A stretch of DNA of 64,000 nt, from NCBI GenBank assembly GCA_963792705.1, contig CAWBXD010000001.1, positions 434,001-498,000 of the forward strand, written 5' to 3'. Position 1 is the first letter of the stretch; each line of letters begins with the position of its first letter. Source of the DNA: JBBQVS01 sp963792705. GTDB lineage: Bacteria; Chloroflexota; Ktedonobacteria; Ktedonobacterales; Ktedonobacteraceae. This document shows, one piece after another, positions 33,801 to 42,816 of the stretch. The notes beneath the pieces are model-generated. The model was not told the origin of the DNA. It ran no database searches and worked only from the letters and a program-made list of their open reading frames with translations. Both the position numbers and the translations under genes were made by a program.

Positions 33801-35693
33801 TTACGCGTGTTTACGCGTCTCTTTCCAGAGGAACGAACGTGCTAGCATCTCTTCCGCGCTTTTCATCGAGAATTCGGTGACGTTGCCTCCCATGATATGG
33901 GCAACCTCGCGTACACGTTGCTCTGGACGCAATTCGTTGACAATCGTCATTGTGCGGTTGTCGAGAATCTGCTTGTTTACATTGTAGTGCGTATCAGCAA
34001 AAGCGGCTATTTGTGGTAGATGTGTGACACAGATGATTTGATGATTCTTCGTGAGTTGCCACAACTTTTCGCCCACAACCTGTCCACTACGACCACTAAT
34101 ACCTGCGTCAATCTCGTCAAAGATAAGCGTTGGAGTCGCATCAGCATCGGCAAGAATAGTTTTTAGCGCAAGCATGAGACGCGACGTTTCGCCACCAGAC
34201 GCAATCTTGGTTAGTGGTTTAAATGGTTCGCCGGGGTTAGGAGCAATCAGGAATTGTACATTGTCGATGCCTGTCGCATCACACGCATACAACATTTCTT
34301 GCTCATCATCAATTGTTGCTGGCACTCCGTTTTCGTCGGGAACCTGCATCATTTCGACCTGGAAACGCGCACGACGCATGTTCAGATCGTTTAGTTGCTC
34401 TTCCATTGCGGTGGCTAACGTAAGCGCGGCTTTCTTGCGCCGCTCAGAAAGCTGTTGTGCAATCGCGCCTATCTCTTGACGAAATTGTCCATCCTGCTGT
34501 TGAAGGCGAGCAATGATTTCATCGCGGTTGATGATCGTCTCCAGTTCAGCTTGCCCTTCGGTTGCTCGCTGCAAAATCTCTTCTATCGTGAACCCATATT
34601 TGCGTCTGAGCTTGGCAATGAGGTCGAGACGTTCCTCGATCTCTGCCAAGCGACGTGGGTTATCTTCAATATCGGACTCGTAACTGCTAATACTTGCCGC
34701 TACATCTTCAAGATGATAGATAGCCTCGGCTAGATTGTCGGCCTGTTCTTCCATACTATCATCCAACCGTATCAGGTCGGTTATACTTCGTTGGGCGACA
34801 CGCAGTTGGTCAAGGGCAGGTTTAAAATCATCGCTGCCGACATCGGACCCCTTGATTGAACCGTAAATCAGTGTGCAGAGTTCGCGCAGACGCTCAGCAT
34901 TGCTCAGTACCTTACGTTCGGACTCTAGCTCTTCGATTTCTCCCTCGTGCAGCTCAGCTTTCTCAATCTCGTCAATCTCGAAGCGCAGAAATTCGGCACG
35001 GCGAATCTGGTCACGCTCATTTTGTTGCATTGATTGCAGCGTCTTACGTGCGGTTCGCCATTCTGTGACTTTTGCGCCAAGCTGTTCGCGTAACGGAAGT
35101 GTTTCGGCGTAACGATCAAGGAAATTGACGTGCTGCTCTGGACGTAGCAAGCTCATATGCTCGCTTTGTCCATGAATATCAACCAGCCAACTCGCCACCT
35201 GTTGCAACACCTGCTGCGAGAGGGCACGCCCATTGATACGTGCGACCGTGCGGCCAGAGCGGTGAATGTCGCGTGACAGAATAAGATTTCCATCCTCTGG
35301 CGTAATGCCATATTCGTCAAGCAGTGTCGAAAGAGCAACGCGAGCATCCGCGCTATTCAAGTCGCTTTGAGCAGCATTTTCGGCGGCGTCAAATACTTCA
35401 AGCAACGTTGTTGCCCCGTTGGTAGTGGCCTCTATAGAGGTATCTAATGAATGCCATTCCATGTTTGGCGGTGGTAATGCGTCGATAGAGAAGACGCCTT
35501 CAACCGTGGCACGTTCGCATCCTGCACGCACAAATTCGGCACCGATTTTTCCGCCCAAAAGCGCATTTACGGCGTCAATAATAATTGATTTGCCTGCACC
35601 CGTCTCGCCTGTAAACACATTGAAATAGCGGTTCAGGTGGAGGTGGAGCGTGTCGATGATAGCAAAATCTTTGATGTGTAGTTCAAGTAGCAT
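33801..35693 (-). CDS. recN: DNA repair protein RecN
   Basis: RecN is an SMC-like ATPase that gathers broken DNA ends before recombination. 630 residues: Walker A GETGAGKSIIIDAVNALLGG near the start, a long coiled-coil middle (about 160-420, rich in Glu/Arg/Leu), the signature ASGGETSRLMLALK and Walker B LIFDEIDAGISGRSG. All elements are present. The start overlaps the end of nadK by 11 bases, a pairing (nadK-recN) seen in many bacteria. Confidence 0.95.
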   Translation of the reverse strand: MLLELHIKDFAIIDTLHLHLNRYFNVFTGETGAGKSIIIDAVNALLGGKIGAEFVRAGCERATVEGVFSIDALPPPNMEWHSLDTSIEATTNGATTLLEVFDAAENAAQSDLNSADARVALSTLLDEYGITPEDGNLILSRDIHRSGRTVARINGRALSQQVLQQVASWLVDIHGQSEHMSLLRPEQHVNFLDRYAETLPLREQLGAKVTEWRTARKTLQSMQQNERDQIRRAEFLRFEIDEIEKAELHEGEIEELESERKVLSNAERLRELCTLIYGSIKGSDVGSDDFKPALDQLRVAQRSITDLIRLDDSMEEQADNLAEAIYHLEDVAASISSYESDIEDNPRRLAEIEERLDLIAKLRRKYGFTIEEILQRATEGQAELETIINRDEIIARLQQQDGQFRQEIGAIAQQLSERRKKAALTLATAMEEQLNDLNMRRARFQVEMMQVPDENGVPATIDDEQEMLYACDATGIDNVQFLIAPNPGEPFKPLTKIASGGETSRLMLALKTILADADATPTLIFDEIDAGISGRSGQVVGEKLWQLTKNHQIICVTHLPQIAAFADTHYNVNKQILDNRTMTIVNELRPEQRVREVAHIMGGNVTEFSMKSAEEMLARSFLWKETRKHA

Positions 35694-36555
35694 GTTCGTC
35701 TTTGGTAGCCTGTGTACTATCGTTGATTAATTTTTGTGTAATAACTTGATAAAAATACGTTGCTGGTCTGCGTCTTAGAAACTGGGCCTCATAGGTACTG
35801 CGTTGCACGGTTATGGTTGCGCCATCCCTGATTTCTCGGTTCATCTGTCCATCAGCAGAAAAGACGCCCGGTTGCGAATTTGTGAATATCTGTATCTTCA
35901 CTTTGGCTTCGGGTTGTAGAATCAGTGCGCGGTCAAAAGCCAGGTGTGGCGCGATAGGTGTCAGCACAATACTTTTCACCTGTGGATGCAGCAGAGGACC
36001 ACCCACTGCCATATTATAAGCGGTTGAACCCGTGGCCGTCGAGAGTATCATTCCATCTGCATAGGTATTGCTATAATGATGGTTATCTATCCACACATGC
36101 ATATTGACCACACGCGGCCATGTGCCACGAGCAATGACGATATCATTGAGCGCGAGAAACTCTTCCTTTTTGCCATCTTGCTCAAGTACCGCATGTAAAA
36201 GCGCACGGTTGTCAAGCCATACAGAATGATCGCGTTCCAGGTAGTGGGTAAGTTCGGAATAAAGCTCATGTGGTTCAAGTTCTGTAAGAAAGCCGACACG
36301 CCCGAAATTGACACCTACTAGGGGAATGTGCTGAACTGCACAGAGGCGTGCCGCATTCAAAATGGTCCCATCGCCACCCAGCACAATAACCACATCGCAT
36401 CCATGTAACGAGGGGTCATCCCCCTCTTCAGCTTCTTTGCTAATGTCGATGATGCGAACCTCGTGGCCTTGCTTTTGTAGCATAGGAGCAAGTTGGGCGG
36501 CAACCTGTGATGTTTCCTCTTTGCGTCCCTGATAAAATATGGCAATCGTATTCAC
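35683..36555 (-). CDS. nadK: NAD kinase
   Basis: NadK makes NADP from NAD with ATP or polyphosphate. The 290 residues show VIVLGGDGTILNAARL, NFGRVGFLTELEP, LNDIVIARG, and ILSTATGSTAYNMAVGGPLLHP, the full NAD kinase set. ATG 36555 fits the family start (IAIFYQGRKEE). It lies 76 bases after the CCA enzyme gene and overlaps recN by 11 bases. Confidence 0.96.
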   Translation of the reverse strand: MNTIAIFYQGRKEETSQVAAQLAPMLQKQGHEVRIIDISKEAEEGDDPSLHGCDVVIVLGGDGTILNAARLCAVQHIPLVGVNFGRVGFLTELEPHELYSELTHYLERDHSVWLDNRALLHAVLEQDGKKEEFLALNDIVIARGTWPRVVNMHVWIDNHHYSNTYADGMILSTATGSTAYNMAVGGPLLHPQVKSIVLTPIAPHLAFDRALILQPEAKVKIQIFTNSQPGVFSADGQMNREIRDGATITVQRSTYEAQFLRRRPATYFYQVITQKLINDSTQATKDEHAT

Positions 36556-36631
36556 TACACTCTCCCGATGGGCCTACTTTGAAGCCACTGTAATGGTACG
36601 TCATAGGGCAAGCGATGTCAACTATGCCCGT

Positions 36632-38125
36632 TCATTTTTCTTCCAGTTTTTCCTGTGCAAACCAGAAGGCATCGTCTTTAGAATGAATCAAACCATCGGC
36701 TCGTGCCTCGGCGATCTGCTCTAACAACTGGCCGACGATGGGGCCAGGTGCTAGATTGAGTTTACGCATCAACTCCTCTGCTTGCACAAGATGTGGTGGC
36801 AACGTCACCTCGCGTTCACGAATATAGCGTGTCAGCAGGAGTCGTACCGTTGCGAGATGGTTTTCCCATGCCTCTGTGAGCGGTTCGGGTCCACGCATTG
36901 CCAGATGGTCAGCGAGCGATACAAGCGCAACGGGAATACCAACGGGTCCTAAATCGACAAAGTAGCGACGGACAGCACGAGGAGTAATCATCTCATGGCT
37001 CAACTGTCCCGGTCGCATATGATTGGCAACTATCTGGCGAATGAGCCGATGCTCCTGTGTGCTCAAACTTAAACGCCGTGCGATGATTTGTACAAGCGGA
37101 ACACCCTCCTGCGGATGCCCATAAAACGTGATTTTGCCATCCTCATGAATCACCTGCGTCGTCGTCTTGCCGATATCATGGAGCAATGCCGCCAGCTTCA
37201 TAACAGGTGAGGTCAGACTCGCGTACTGAAAATATCCCTCTTGCTCGGCCTCATGCAACAATTCTTGCAGTGCAAGCAGATCTTCACGCCCCTTGTCTAT
37301 CAATGATGTCTCTGTCATTTCTTCTGGCTTCAAGCGAAGCAGCGTCGCCAATCGTTCGAGGGCGGCAACTGTTTGTAGCGAATGCTCAAACACGTCCCAA
37401 TGATGTAACCCTGGTTGTAACATACCTTGTGCAGGAACAAATTCAGGAAACAAGGCCGTAAAGAGACCGTAGGAGTCAAGCATATATAATGCTTCGGTTG
37501 CACCCTCCGGTTCCAGAATCGCATAGAGTTCGGCGCGTATCCGTTCGGGTGCGGCGATGAGCAAAAGTGAAGCATCACGCTTTAGAAGCAGTTGTGTGTG
37601 TTCCTCTATGGTCAGGTTATAGCGCTTCGCAAAACGTAGAGCGCGAAGCATTCGTAACGTATCTTGCTTGAACACGTCGTCTTTGACGACTCTAAGTGTG
37701 CGTGTAACAATATCTGACGCACCAGAATGTGTGTCTATCAGTGGTAGAGGTGTATGGTCTATAAAGGAACGGACTGCTTCAGGCAGTGGGCTAGCAATCG
37801 CGTTGAGTGTAAAGTCGCGTTGACGCAAATCTACTTCAATGGAACGGCCCTGTAGGGGTGCAACATCAAAAATAAGAGTTTGATTCTTCTGCTTGACCGT
37901 GATACGGCTTGCCTTTTCATGCATATAGGCATAGGAGCCGTTTAGCTTGTTCGCTAATTTACGCGAAAGCGTGGGTGCATCGCCAGTTGTGGCAATATCC
38001 CAATCAGTACAAGGCATATCAAAAAGTATATCGCGCACAGAGCCGCCCACAAGATACGCCTGTACTTTACTTTCTTTAAAAAACTGTGCCACAAGCTCTA
38101 ACATAGACAGAGTAAACGCGTCCAA
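36632..38125 (-). CDS. cca: CCA tRNA nucleotidyltransferase with HD domain
   Basis: This class II nucleotidyltransferase adds or repairs the CCA end of tRNAs, or in some lineages adds poly(A). 497 residues: AYLVGGSVRDILFD, DWDIAT, RDFTLNAIAS and DTLRMLRALRFA in the catalytic head and neck, then an HD phosphohydrolase domain (KLAALLHDIGKTTTQVIHEDG, IVANHMRPG) typical of Cca enzymes that also trim. Poly(A) polymerase cannot be excluded by sequence alone. First gene of the run with nadK and recN. Confidence 0.88.
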   Translation of the reverse strand: MDAFTLSMLELVAQFFKESKVQAYLVGGSVRDILFDMPCTDWDIATTGDAPTLSRKLANKLNGSYAYMHEKASRITVKQKNQTLIFDVAPLQGRSIEVDLRQRDFTLNAIASPLPEAVRSFIDHTPLPLIDTHSGASDIVTRTLRVVKDDVFKQDTLRMLRALRFAKRYNLTIEEHTQLLLKRDASLLLIAAPERIRAELYAILEPEGATEALYMLDSYGLFTALFPEFVPAQGMLQPGLHHWDVFEHSLQTVAALERLATLLRLKPEEMTETSLIDKGREDLLALQELLHEAEQEGYFQYASLTSPVMKLAALLHDIGKTTTQVIHEDGKITFYGHPQEGVPLVQIIARRLSLSTQEHRLIRQIVANHMRPGQLSHEMITPRAVRRYFVDLGPVGIPVALVSLADHLAMRGPEPLTEAWENHLATVRLLLTRYIREREVTLPPHLVQAEELMRKLNLAPGPIVGQLLEQIAEARADGLIHSKDDAFWFAQEKLEEK

Positions 38126-38368
38126 ATGTCTTATTCAACCTTCACCGATAAATGAATTAGTAATAGAGGCTTACCTTCCTATATCATAACACTCGCGTCT
38201 ACATAGTTCACAAAAAAAGCTCGTGGAAAAGTTGATTTTTCGCTGACACTATATGTTTCCTTCAACTTCTTTTCACGCTTTAAATACCCTCACAAATGTG
38301 TCACAATTATTGAATACTTATACATTTTCGTCTATCGCTCTAGTCATTACGCAAGAAGGAGTTGTTTT

Positions 38369-39169
38369 ATGCCAGACAATGATTGGAATACATCGCTCTA
38401 CGATCAAAAACATGCCTTTGTTTCTGAATATGGCAAAGGTCTGTTGCCTCTTTTGGAGCCAAAGGCTAATGAGACTATCCTAGATTTAGGATGTGGCTCA
38501 GGCCATCTCGCGCACACTATCTCTCAATCGGGCGCATGTGTCGTAGGAATAGATAGCTCTGCCAGTATGATTGAAACCGCTCGTCTCACATATCCCGATA
38601 TTGAGTTTCTGGTAGCCGATGCGAAAGATTTTGCCTTCCCCTTTTCCTTCGATGCGATCTTCTCCAATGCAACTCTTCATTGGGTGAAAGAGGCAGATCA
38701 AGCTGTGCAGCGTATTGCAACAGCGTTAAAACCCGGTGGTAGATTGGTCGCGGAATTTGGGGGCAAGGGCAACGTGGCAACTATCACGACGGCTGTCGAG
38801 CAATCGTTGGAGGAACTCGCACATACAAAAGTAGATTTTGGCTGGTATTTTCCCTCAATAGGTGAGTATGCATCTCTATTAGAGCAGCATGGTCTGGCTG
38901 TACAACTGGCTCTGCTCTTTGATCGTCCAACGAAATTAGAGGAGGGTGAGCAGGGACTGAGAAACTGGTTACAGATGTTTGGAGATCACGTATTTGTCCA
39001 TGTTTCCGAAGAGGTCAAGCAACAAGTGTTGCAACGTACCGAAGAGAAGACCCGTACACAACTATTTAAAGATGGCAACTGGTTTGCTGACTACCGACGA
39101 TTGCGTATCGTCGCATATAAAGAGATAGTACATGATACAGGAAAAACAGTATCGGCAAACCAATCATAA
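38369..39169 (+). CDS. Class I SAM-dependent methyltransferase
   Basis: 266 residues. The SAM pocket is clear: ILDLGCGSGHLAHTISQSGACVVGIDSSASMI, then LVADAKDFAF and ATLHWVKEADQAVQRIATALKPGGRLVAEF. The order matches the methyltransferase-11 group (trans-aconitate methyltransferase-like). AGAAGGAG lies eight bases before ATG 38369. Substrate unknown. It stands alone, with the palindromic repeat cluster downstream. Confidence 0.88.
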   Translation: MPDNDWNTSLYDQKHAFVSEYGKGLLPLLEPKANETILDLGCGSGHLAHTISQSGACVVGIDSSASMIETARLTYPDIEFLVADAKDFAFPFSFDAIFSNATLHWVKEADQAVQRIATALKPGGRLVAEFGGKGNVATITTAVEQSLEELAHTKVDFGWYFPSIGEYASLLEQHGLAVQLALLFDRPTKLEEGEQGLRNWLQMFGDHVFVHVSEEVKQQVLQRTEEKTRTQLFKDGNWFADYRRLRIVAYKEIVHDTGKTVSANQS

Positions 39170-39241
39170 ATGGCTTTCGACAATCGAAGGGAGGTCTGGC
39201 AGGGACCGATTATCCTGCTGAACAAATTGGTACGGATAGGT

Positions 39242-39310
39242 GTAGGGACCGATTGATCGCGTCCTCGTCGCAATTAACTGCCAACGAGGACGCGATCAAT
39301 CGGTCCCTAC
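39242..39310. repeat. Palindromic repeat element, copy 2
   Basis: Perfect 27-base inverted repeat: arm 39242-39268 starts GTAGGGACCGATTGATCGCG and its mirror is 39284-39310; 15 bases lie between. Its reverse complement matches the copy at 257-325 with about four differences, so the two copies are in opposite orientation. Confidence 0.9.
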
Positions 39311-39316
39311 TAGTCT

Positions 39317-39484
39317 ACCAATCTTCAAGTGATGGTTTCGTAGGGACCGCATTTATGACGTCCACGCCCAATTCATTGGGCGAGGTCCTCTTCACCATGA
39401 TTGACAGAAGGGAACTCGCGCAATGAATTGCGCCTCGGACGCGATGAATCGGGTCCCTACGATATCCCTCACTTGAAGATTGGC
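39317..39484. repeat. Larger imperfect inverted repeat of the same family
   Basis: CCAATCTTCAAGTG near the left end is mirrored exactly by CACTTGAAGATTGG at the right end, and inside these lie CGTAGGGACCGCATTTATGA and, facing it, GATGAATCGGGTCCCTACG. So the palindrome ends have been placed within longer flanking arms. The inner part (39361-39436) is less regular. Confidence 0.75.
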
Positions 39485-39532
39485 AAACTACTACAGGCAT
39501 TTCGTCGAAACCTCCTGTTAAAGCATCCCCTA

Positions 39533-39584
39533 GCCGCATTCGGGGAATGGTGAAGGCAGCCGCATTCGGGGAATGGTGAAGGCA
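39533..39584. repeat. 26-base perfect tandem duplication
   Basis: The 26-base unit 39533-39558 (starting GCCGCATTCGGGGAATGG) is repeated without change at 39559-39584, just upstream of the 3' end of the NmrA-like gene on the opposite strand. Confidence 0.9.
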
Positions 39585-39633
39585 GCGAGTGCCCTAGTTT
39601 CCGTTCATAGGCTTAAGTCCGCGCCTGTGAGCA

Positions 39634-40497
39634 TCACCCAGCAGGTGAGACCATCGCCTTTAGAAAGTCTCGTAAGGGCGTTGGTGGTCGGTTGATGAGG
39701 CGGGCAAGCGTCGGGTCGAGTCGTGCGAAATCACCTTGTCGGCTCGCTTGGTACATGCCCAGAAGCATGTCAGCTACTGGCTTAGGGGTGCCGCGAGCGA
39801 CCAAGCTAGAACGAAACTCATCATCTGATACAACGATCCGGCGCATTGGTCGGCCCGTCAATCCAGAGATGATTTCTGCTATCCCGGCTAAGTCGTGTGC
39901 CTCGGAGCCGGTGAGAGCTGGGGTGATGCCGTCAAGACCGCCCTTGGTCAGCGTGATCGCCGCCGCTCTTGCCAGGTCCGCGTGAGTTGTCCAAGCAACC
40001 GGTCCGTCCTCTGGTGCAATCAACTCGCCTGTCTGAAGGGCGTTTCCGAGCACGAAGGGCACCGACGACGCGTAGTAGCCATTGCGGAGTGCTGTGAAGG
40101 CCACACCGGACTCGCGCAGGGCTACCTCTATGGCGGCGTGAGTGGGCATGGGAGGGAAGGGTGATGTCGGGTTCGCTCCCATGTGGCTCGTATAGAGAAT
40201 TCTTTGAGCACCAACCGCTTTAGCCGTGTCAACCGCTGTACGATTCAGGCGAACAGCCACTTCACCAGTCCGAGAAGCTGACACAATCAGCACTTGCGTT
40301 GCCCCTTCAAAAGCATGAGCGAGGCTTGCTGCGTCATCAAAGTCACCCCTACGAACGCGAACACCTCGTTTCTCAAGGTCCTGTGCCTTCTCAGGGTCCT
40401 GGACACTCACACCAATCTGTTCTGCGGAAGTGAGTTCAAGCAGGTCCTCTACAATTGCTCGACCGAGTTTGCCATTGGCTCCTGTAACAATGATCAT
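39634..40497 (-). CDS. NmrA-like NAD(P)-binding reductase
   Basis: 287 residues of the atypical SDR (NmrA/quinone reductase 2-like) type: VTGANGKLGRAIVEDLL at the start, then RRGDFDDAASLAHAF, VLIVSA, and ILYTSHMGA. There is no Tyr-x3-Lys catalytic pair in the classic place, as usual for the group, which often senses redox or reduces quinones. G+C is higher than in the neighbours. It lies downstream of a MerR regulator on the same strand, so it is probably the regulator's target. Confidence 0.85.
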   Translation of the reverse strand: MIIVTGANGKLGRAIVEDLLELTSAEQIGVSVQDPEKAQDLEKRGVRVRRGDFDDAASLAHAFEGATQVLIVSASRTGEVAVRLNRTAVDTAKAVGAQRILYTSHMGANPTSPFPPMPTHAAIEVALRESGVAFTALRNGYYASSVPFVLGNALQTGELIAPEDGPVAWTTHADLARAAAITLTKGGLDGITPALTGSEAHDLAGIAEIISGLTGRPMRRIVVSDDEFRSSLVARGTPKPVADMLLGMYQASRQGDFARLDPTLARLINRPPTPLRDFLKAMVSPAG

Positions 40498-40622
40498 GCT
40501 ATCCTCCTGTTGTTCTTTGATCCACGTATCACTCTATTCGTCCAACGTATAGTTGTTGTTGTCATATATTCTTCTCCTATCAAATGTGCTGTATGCACCA
40601 CCGCGCTCAATTGTCTCTTCGT

Positions 40623-41450
40623 TCAGCTCACTTTCTCGACCGGAAACTGGATCTCGGTGAGCGTGTCGTCGAGATGTTCTCCCCGGCGCAAGCAAATCTT
40701 ACGGCGTGGTCCAACGATGGTGTAGGCGTTGTTTTCCATCCAGGTTCCCAGCACTTGATAGGCTGGCATCACCCGTGAGGGAGGGCCTTGATGAAGAATA
40801 CTAGCCATGTGGGGAAACGCTGGCAACTCGCACCGTGTCAGCCGTCCCTCACTCCGTGTTATCAGAGTCGTGACGTCTCTCCAATCAACAGGTGCGACAA
40901 TCTCCACCGAATGTGGGGTATGTCCATCCTCACTCTCAGGATGAAGCACGAGCAGATGATCAATGGGTTTGACTCCGGCGCGCTTCAACAGAGCGTCGAT
41001 GATGTCAATCCAATGCACCTGATCTACCAGATCAGCAGACGTCAGGTGCAAAGTGACCCCTGTGATCGGCTTGACCGCTTTGAGCACGACTTCATAGACG
41101 GGTAGACTACTGCCTTGCTCAAGAGAGCGGAGGCGTGCCTCGATCCGCACGAGTTGCTCCTGTTCCGTTTGGAGATGCTGCTGGAGTTGTGCCTGTCTGA
41201 ACCGCAACATCCCTTGCAATGCCTCAGGAGAAACGCCTTCATCCAGAATCTCGACGATCTGTGTGAGTCCCAGGCCAAGTTCTTTGAACGCCAGAATGCG
41301 ATACAGGTGTGGCAACTGATCCATCGTGTAGAACCGATAGCCTGTTTCAGGATCGACATGAATCGGTTTGAGGAGTCCGATCTCGTCGTAGTAGCGCAGG
41401 GTGGTCATCGACACCTCGGCGAGCTTAGCAAAATCGCGAATCTTTAACAT
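40623..41450 (-). CDS. MerR-family regulator with GyrI-like effector domain
   Basis: 275 residues: MerR winged helix (MLKIRDFAKLAEVSMTTLRY YDEIGLLKP; GYRFYTMDQLPHLYRI), a dimerising coiled coil (about 75-115), and a GyrI/AraC-E-like ligand domain (about 120-275: SLPVYEVVLKAVKPITGV ...). This is the multidrug-sensing type (BmrR/BltR-like), which twists its promoter when ligand binds. Gene order suggests control of its own operon, the NmrA-like reductase, and perhaps of nothing else here. Confidence 0.87.
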   Translation of the reverse strand: MLKIRDFAKLAEVSMTTLRYYDEIGLLKPIHVDPETGYRFYTMDQLPHLYRILAFKELGLGLTQIVEILDEGVSPEALQGMLRFRQAQLQQHLQTEQEQLVRIEARLRSLEQGSSLPVYEVVLKAVKPITGVTLHLTSADLVDQVHWIDIIDALLKRAGVKPIDHLLVLHPESEDGHTPHSVEIVAPVDWRDVTTLITRSEGRLTRCELPAFPHMASILHQGPPSRVMPAYQVLGTWMENNAYTIVGPRRKICLRRGEHLDDTLTEIQFPVEKVS

Positions 41451-41635
41451 CTCATCTCTTCCTGCCCGTTTACAGCTAGGTCAACAACTCGTGTCACAAG
41501 CATACAACGTTCAGGTAGGGCGAAAGTCAAGAGGAGGCGGAGAAGATTGTGATTTGACAGCGTGTTATGTATAGTGGCAAAATAGACCTTTGGAAGGGAT
41601 AGGTGAGTGAACGATATTAGGAAGATTTACTATAC

Positions 41636-42745
41636 ATGTTTCGACGAAACACATTGCGTATAAAAAAACCTGCACGAACCTTGCGACGTAGAAATCCTAC
41701 ATTGATTGCGCTCGTCCTTTTTCTGCTGATTCTTGTGTGTGGTTGCGGTGGGGCGGCATATGCATACTACAATGTGCATCAACCACTTTCTCAGTTCATC
41801 CGACAAGTTGGTAGGAGCGGCGACGAGCCAGATATTTCGCAGTATGATGGCTCTATTTCGGGGCGTTCGTGGAACATCTTACTCATGGGTAGCGATAACG
41901 ATGGCAAATACTCGTTTCCTGCCTTGCTCACACAAGTGATGATGATTGTGCATGTCGATACCGTCAACAATACCGTCTCGCTCGTCTCTATCCCCCGCGA
42001 CTCCTGGGTCAATGTGCCGGAACTGGGACAGATGCACAAACTCGATCAGGCATTTTTGCTAGGTGCGACCAATGGCAATAGTTTTGATAACGGTGTGCGT
42101 CTTGCTCGCCTGACCGTGGAAAAAGATTACGGCGTCTCTATTGACCGTTACGCGTGGGTGGGTTTGGGTGGATTTGCTCATGTCATTGATACACTCGGTG
42201 GCATTGATATCGACATCACACATCCCATTGTAGACGATAATTATCCAGATGATACAGGCAGTGGCAGTAATCCAAACGATCCCTATGCGCTACAACGTCT
42301 TTCGCTCGTACCAGGACCACAGCATTTAAGTGGTCAGGAAGCGTTAGACTATGTGCGCTCACGCCATGCCGACCTTGTTGGAGATATTGGACGCACAGAG
42401 CGTCAACAACAAGTATTGAGTGCGCTCAAGAAGAAACTCACTGTTAACAGCATTCTCGGCAACCTCTCACAGTTGTTCAAGGACCTTAAAGGTCAAGTCT
42501 ATACCGATTTGAGTGAACAGGAAATGATTGCCTTCGCCAACTTTGGGCGTACGTTGCCCGATTCTGCAATACAGCGTATCACACTTGGACCTGGACAGGG
42601 CAACCAAAACTTTGGTAGCTACCAGAATATTTATGACCCCTTGCTCAAATCAAATCAAAGTGTAATAATTCCCAATTGTGATACCATACAGCCTGAGGTA
42701 AATAACATCTTTGGACTCGGTAGTGGCTGCAACGTAAATGGCTAG
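41636..42745 (+). CDS. LytR-CpsA-Psr (LCP) family protein
   Basis: 369 residues: a basic head (RRNTLRIKKPARTLRRRN), a membrane anchor (LIALVLFLLILVCGCGG), and an LCP domain outside the membrane with ILLMGSDNDG, VSIPRDSWV (RxDS), ALDYVRSRHADLVGDIGRTE and QQVLSALKKKL. LCP enzymes link teichoic acids, polysaccharides or proteins to the cell wall from polyprenyl-phosphate donors. ATG 41636 fits the head; the ribosome binding site is weak (GGAAG, 11-15 bases upstream). Followed by a strong terminator. Confidence 0.9.
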   Translation: MFRRNTLRIKKPARTLRRRNPTLIALVLFLLILVCGCGGAAYAYYNVHQPLSQFIRQVGRSGDEPDISQYDGSISGRSWNILLMGSDNDGKYSFPALLTQVMMIVHVDTVNNTVSLVSIPRDSWVNVPELGQMHKLDQAFLLGATNGNSFDNGVRLARLTVEKDYGVSIDRYAWVGLGGFAHVIDTLGGIDIDITHPIVDDNYPDDTGSGSNPNDPYALQRLSLVPGPQHLSGQEALDYVRSRHADLVGDIGRTERQQQVLSALKKKLTVNSILGNLSQLFKDLKGQVYTDLSEQEMIAFANFGRTLPDSAIQRITLGPGQGNQNFGSYQNIYDPLLKSNQSVIIPNCDTIQPEVNNIFGLGSGCNVNG

Positions 42746-42760
42746 TATAGGTTCAAAAAT

Positions 42761-42808
42761 AAAGAACAACTCATGCGCTCCAAACATGGAGCGCATGAGT
42801 TGTTCTTT
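42761..42808. terminator. Bidirectional Rho-independent terminator
   Basis: A perfect 21-base stem (42761-42781 with 42788-42808, first arm AAAGAACAACTCATGCGCTC) closes on a six-base loop and is flanked by A's on the left and T's on the right. It lies between the convergent LCP and fgd genes and can stop both transcripts. Confidence 0.9.
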
Positions 42809-42816
42809 ACTCTATT

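Larger units (their letters stand above)
39170..39633. other. Non-coding gap packed with repeats
   Basis: No gene is supported between the methyltransferase and the NmrA-like gene. The stretch holds a degenerate half-copy of the palindrome (about 39199-39211, CAGGGACCGATTA), a full palindrome (39242-39310), a larger inverted repeat (39317-39484) and a 26-base tandem duplication (39533-39584). Confidence 0.8.

Noticed and set aside
253..39484. CRISPR array
   Set aside because: The repeats are single palindromes far apart, with no regular spacers and no cas genes.
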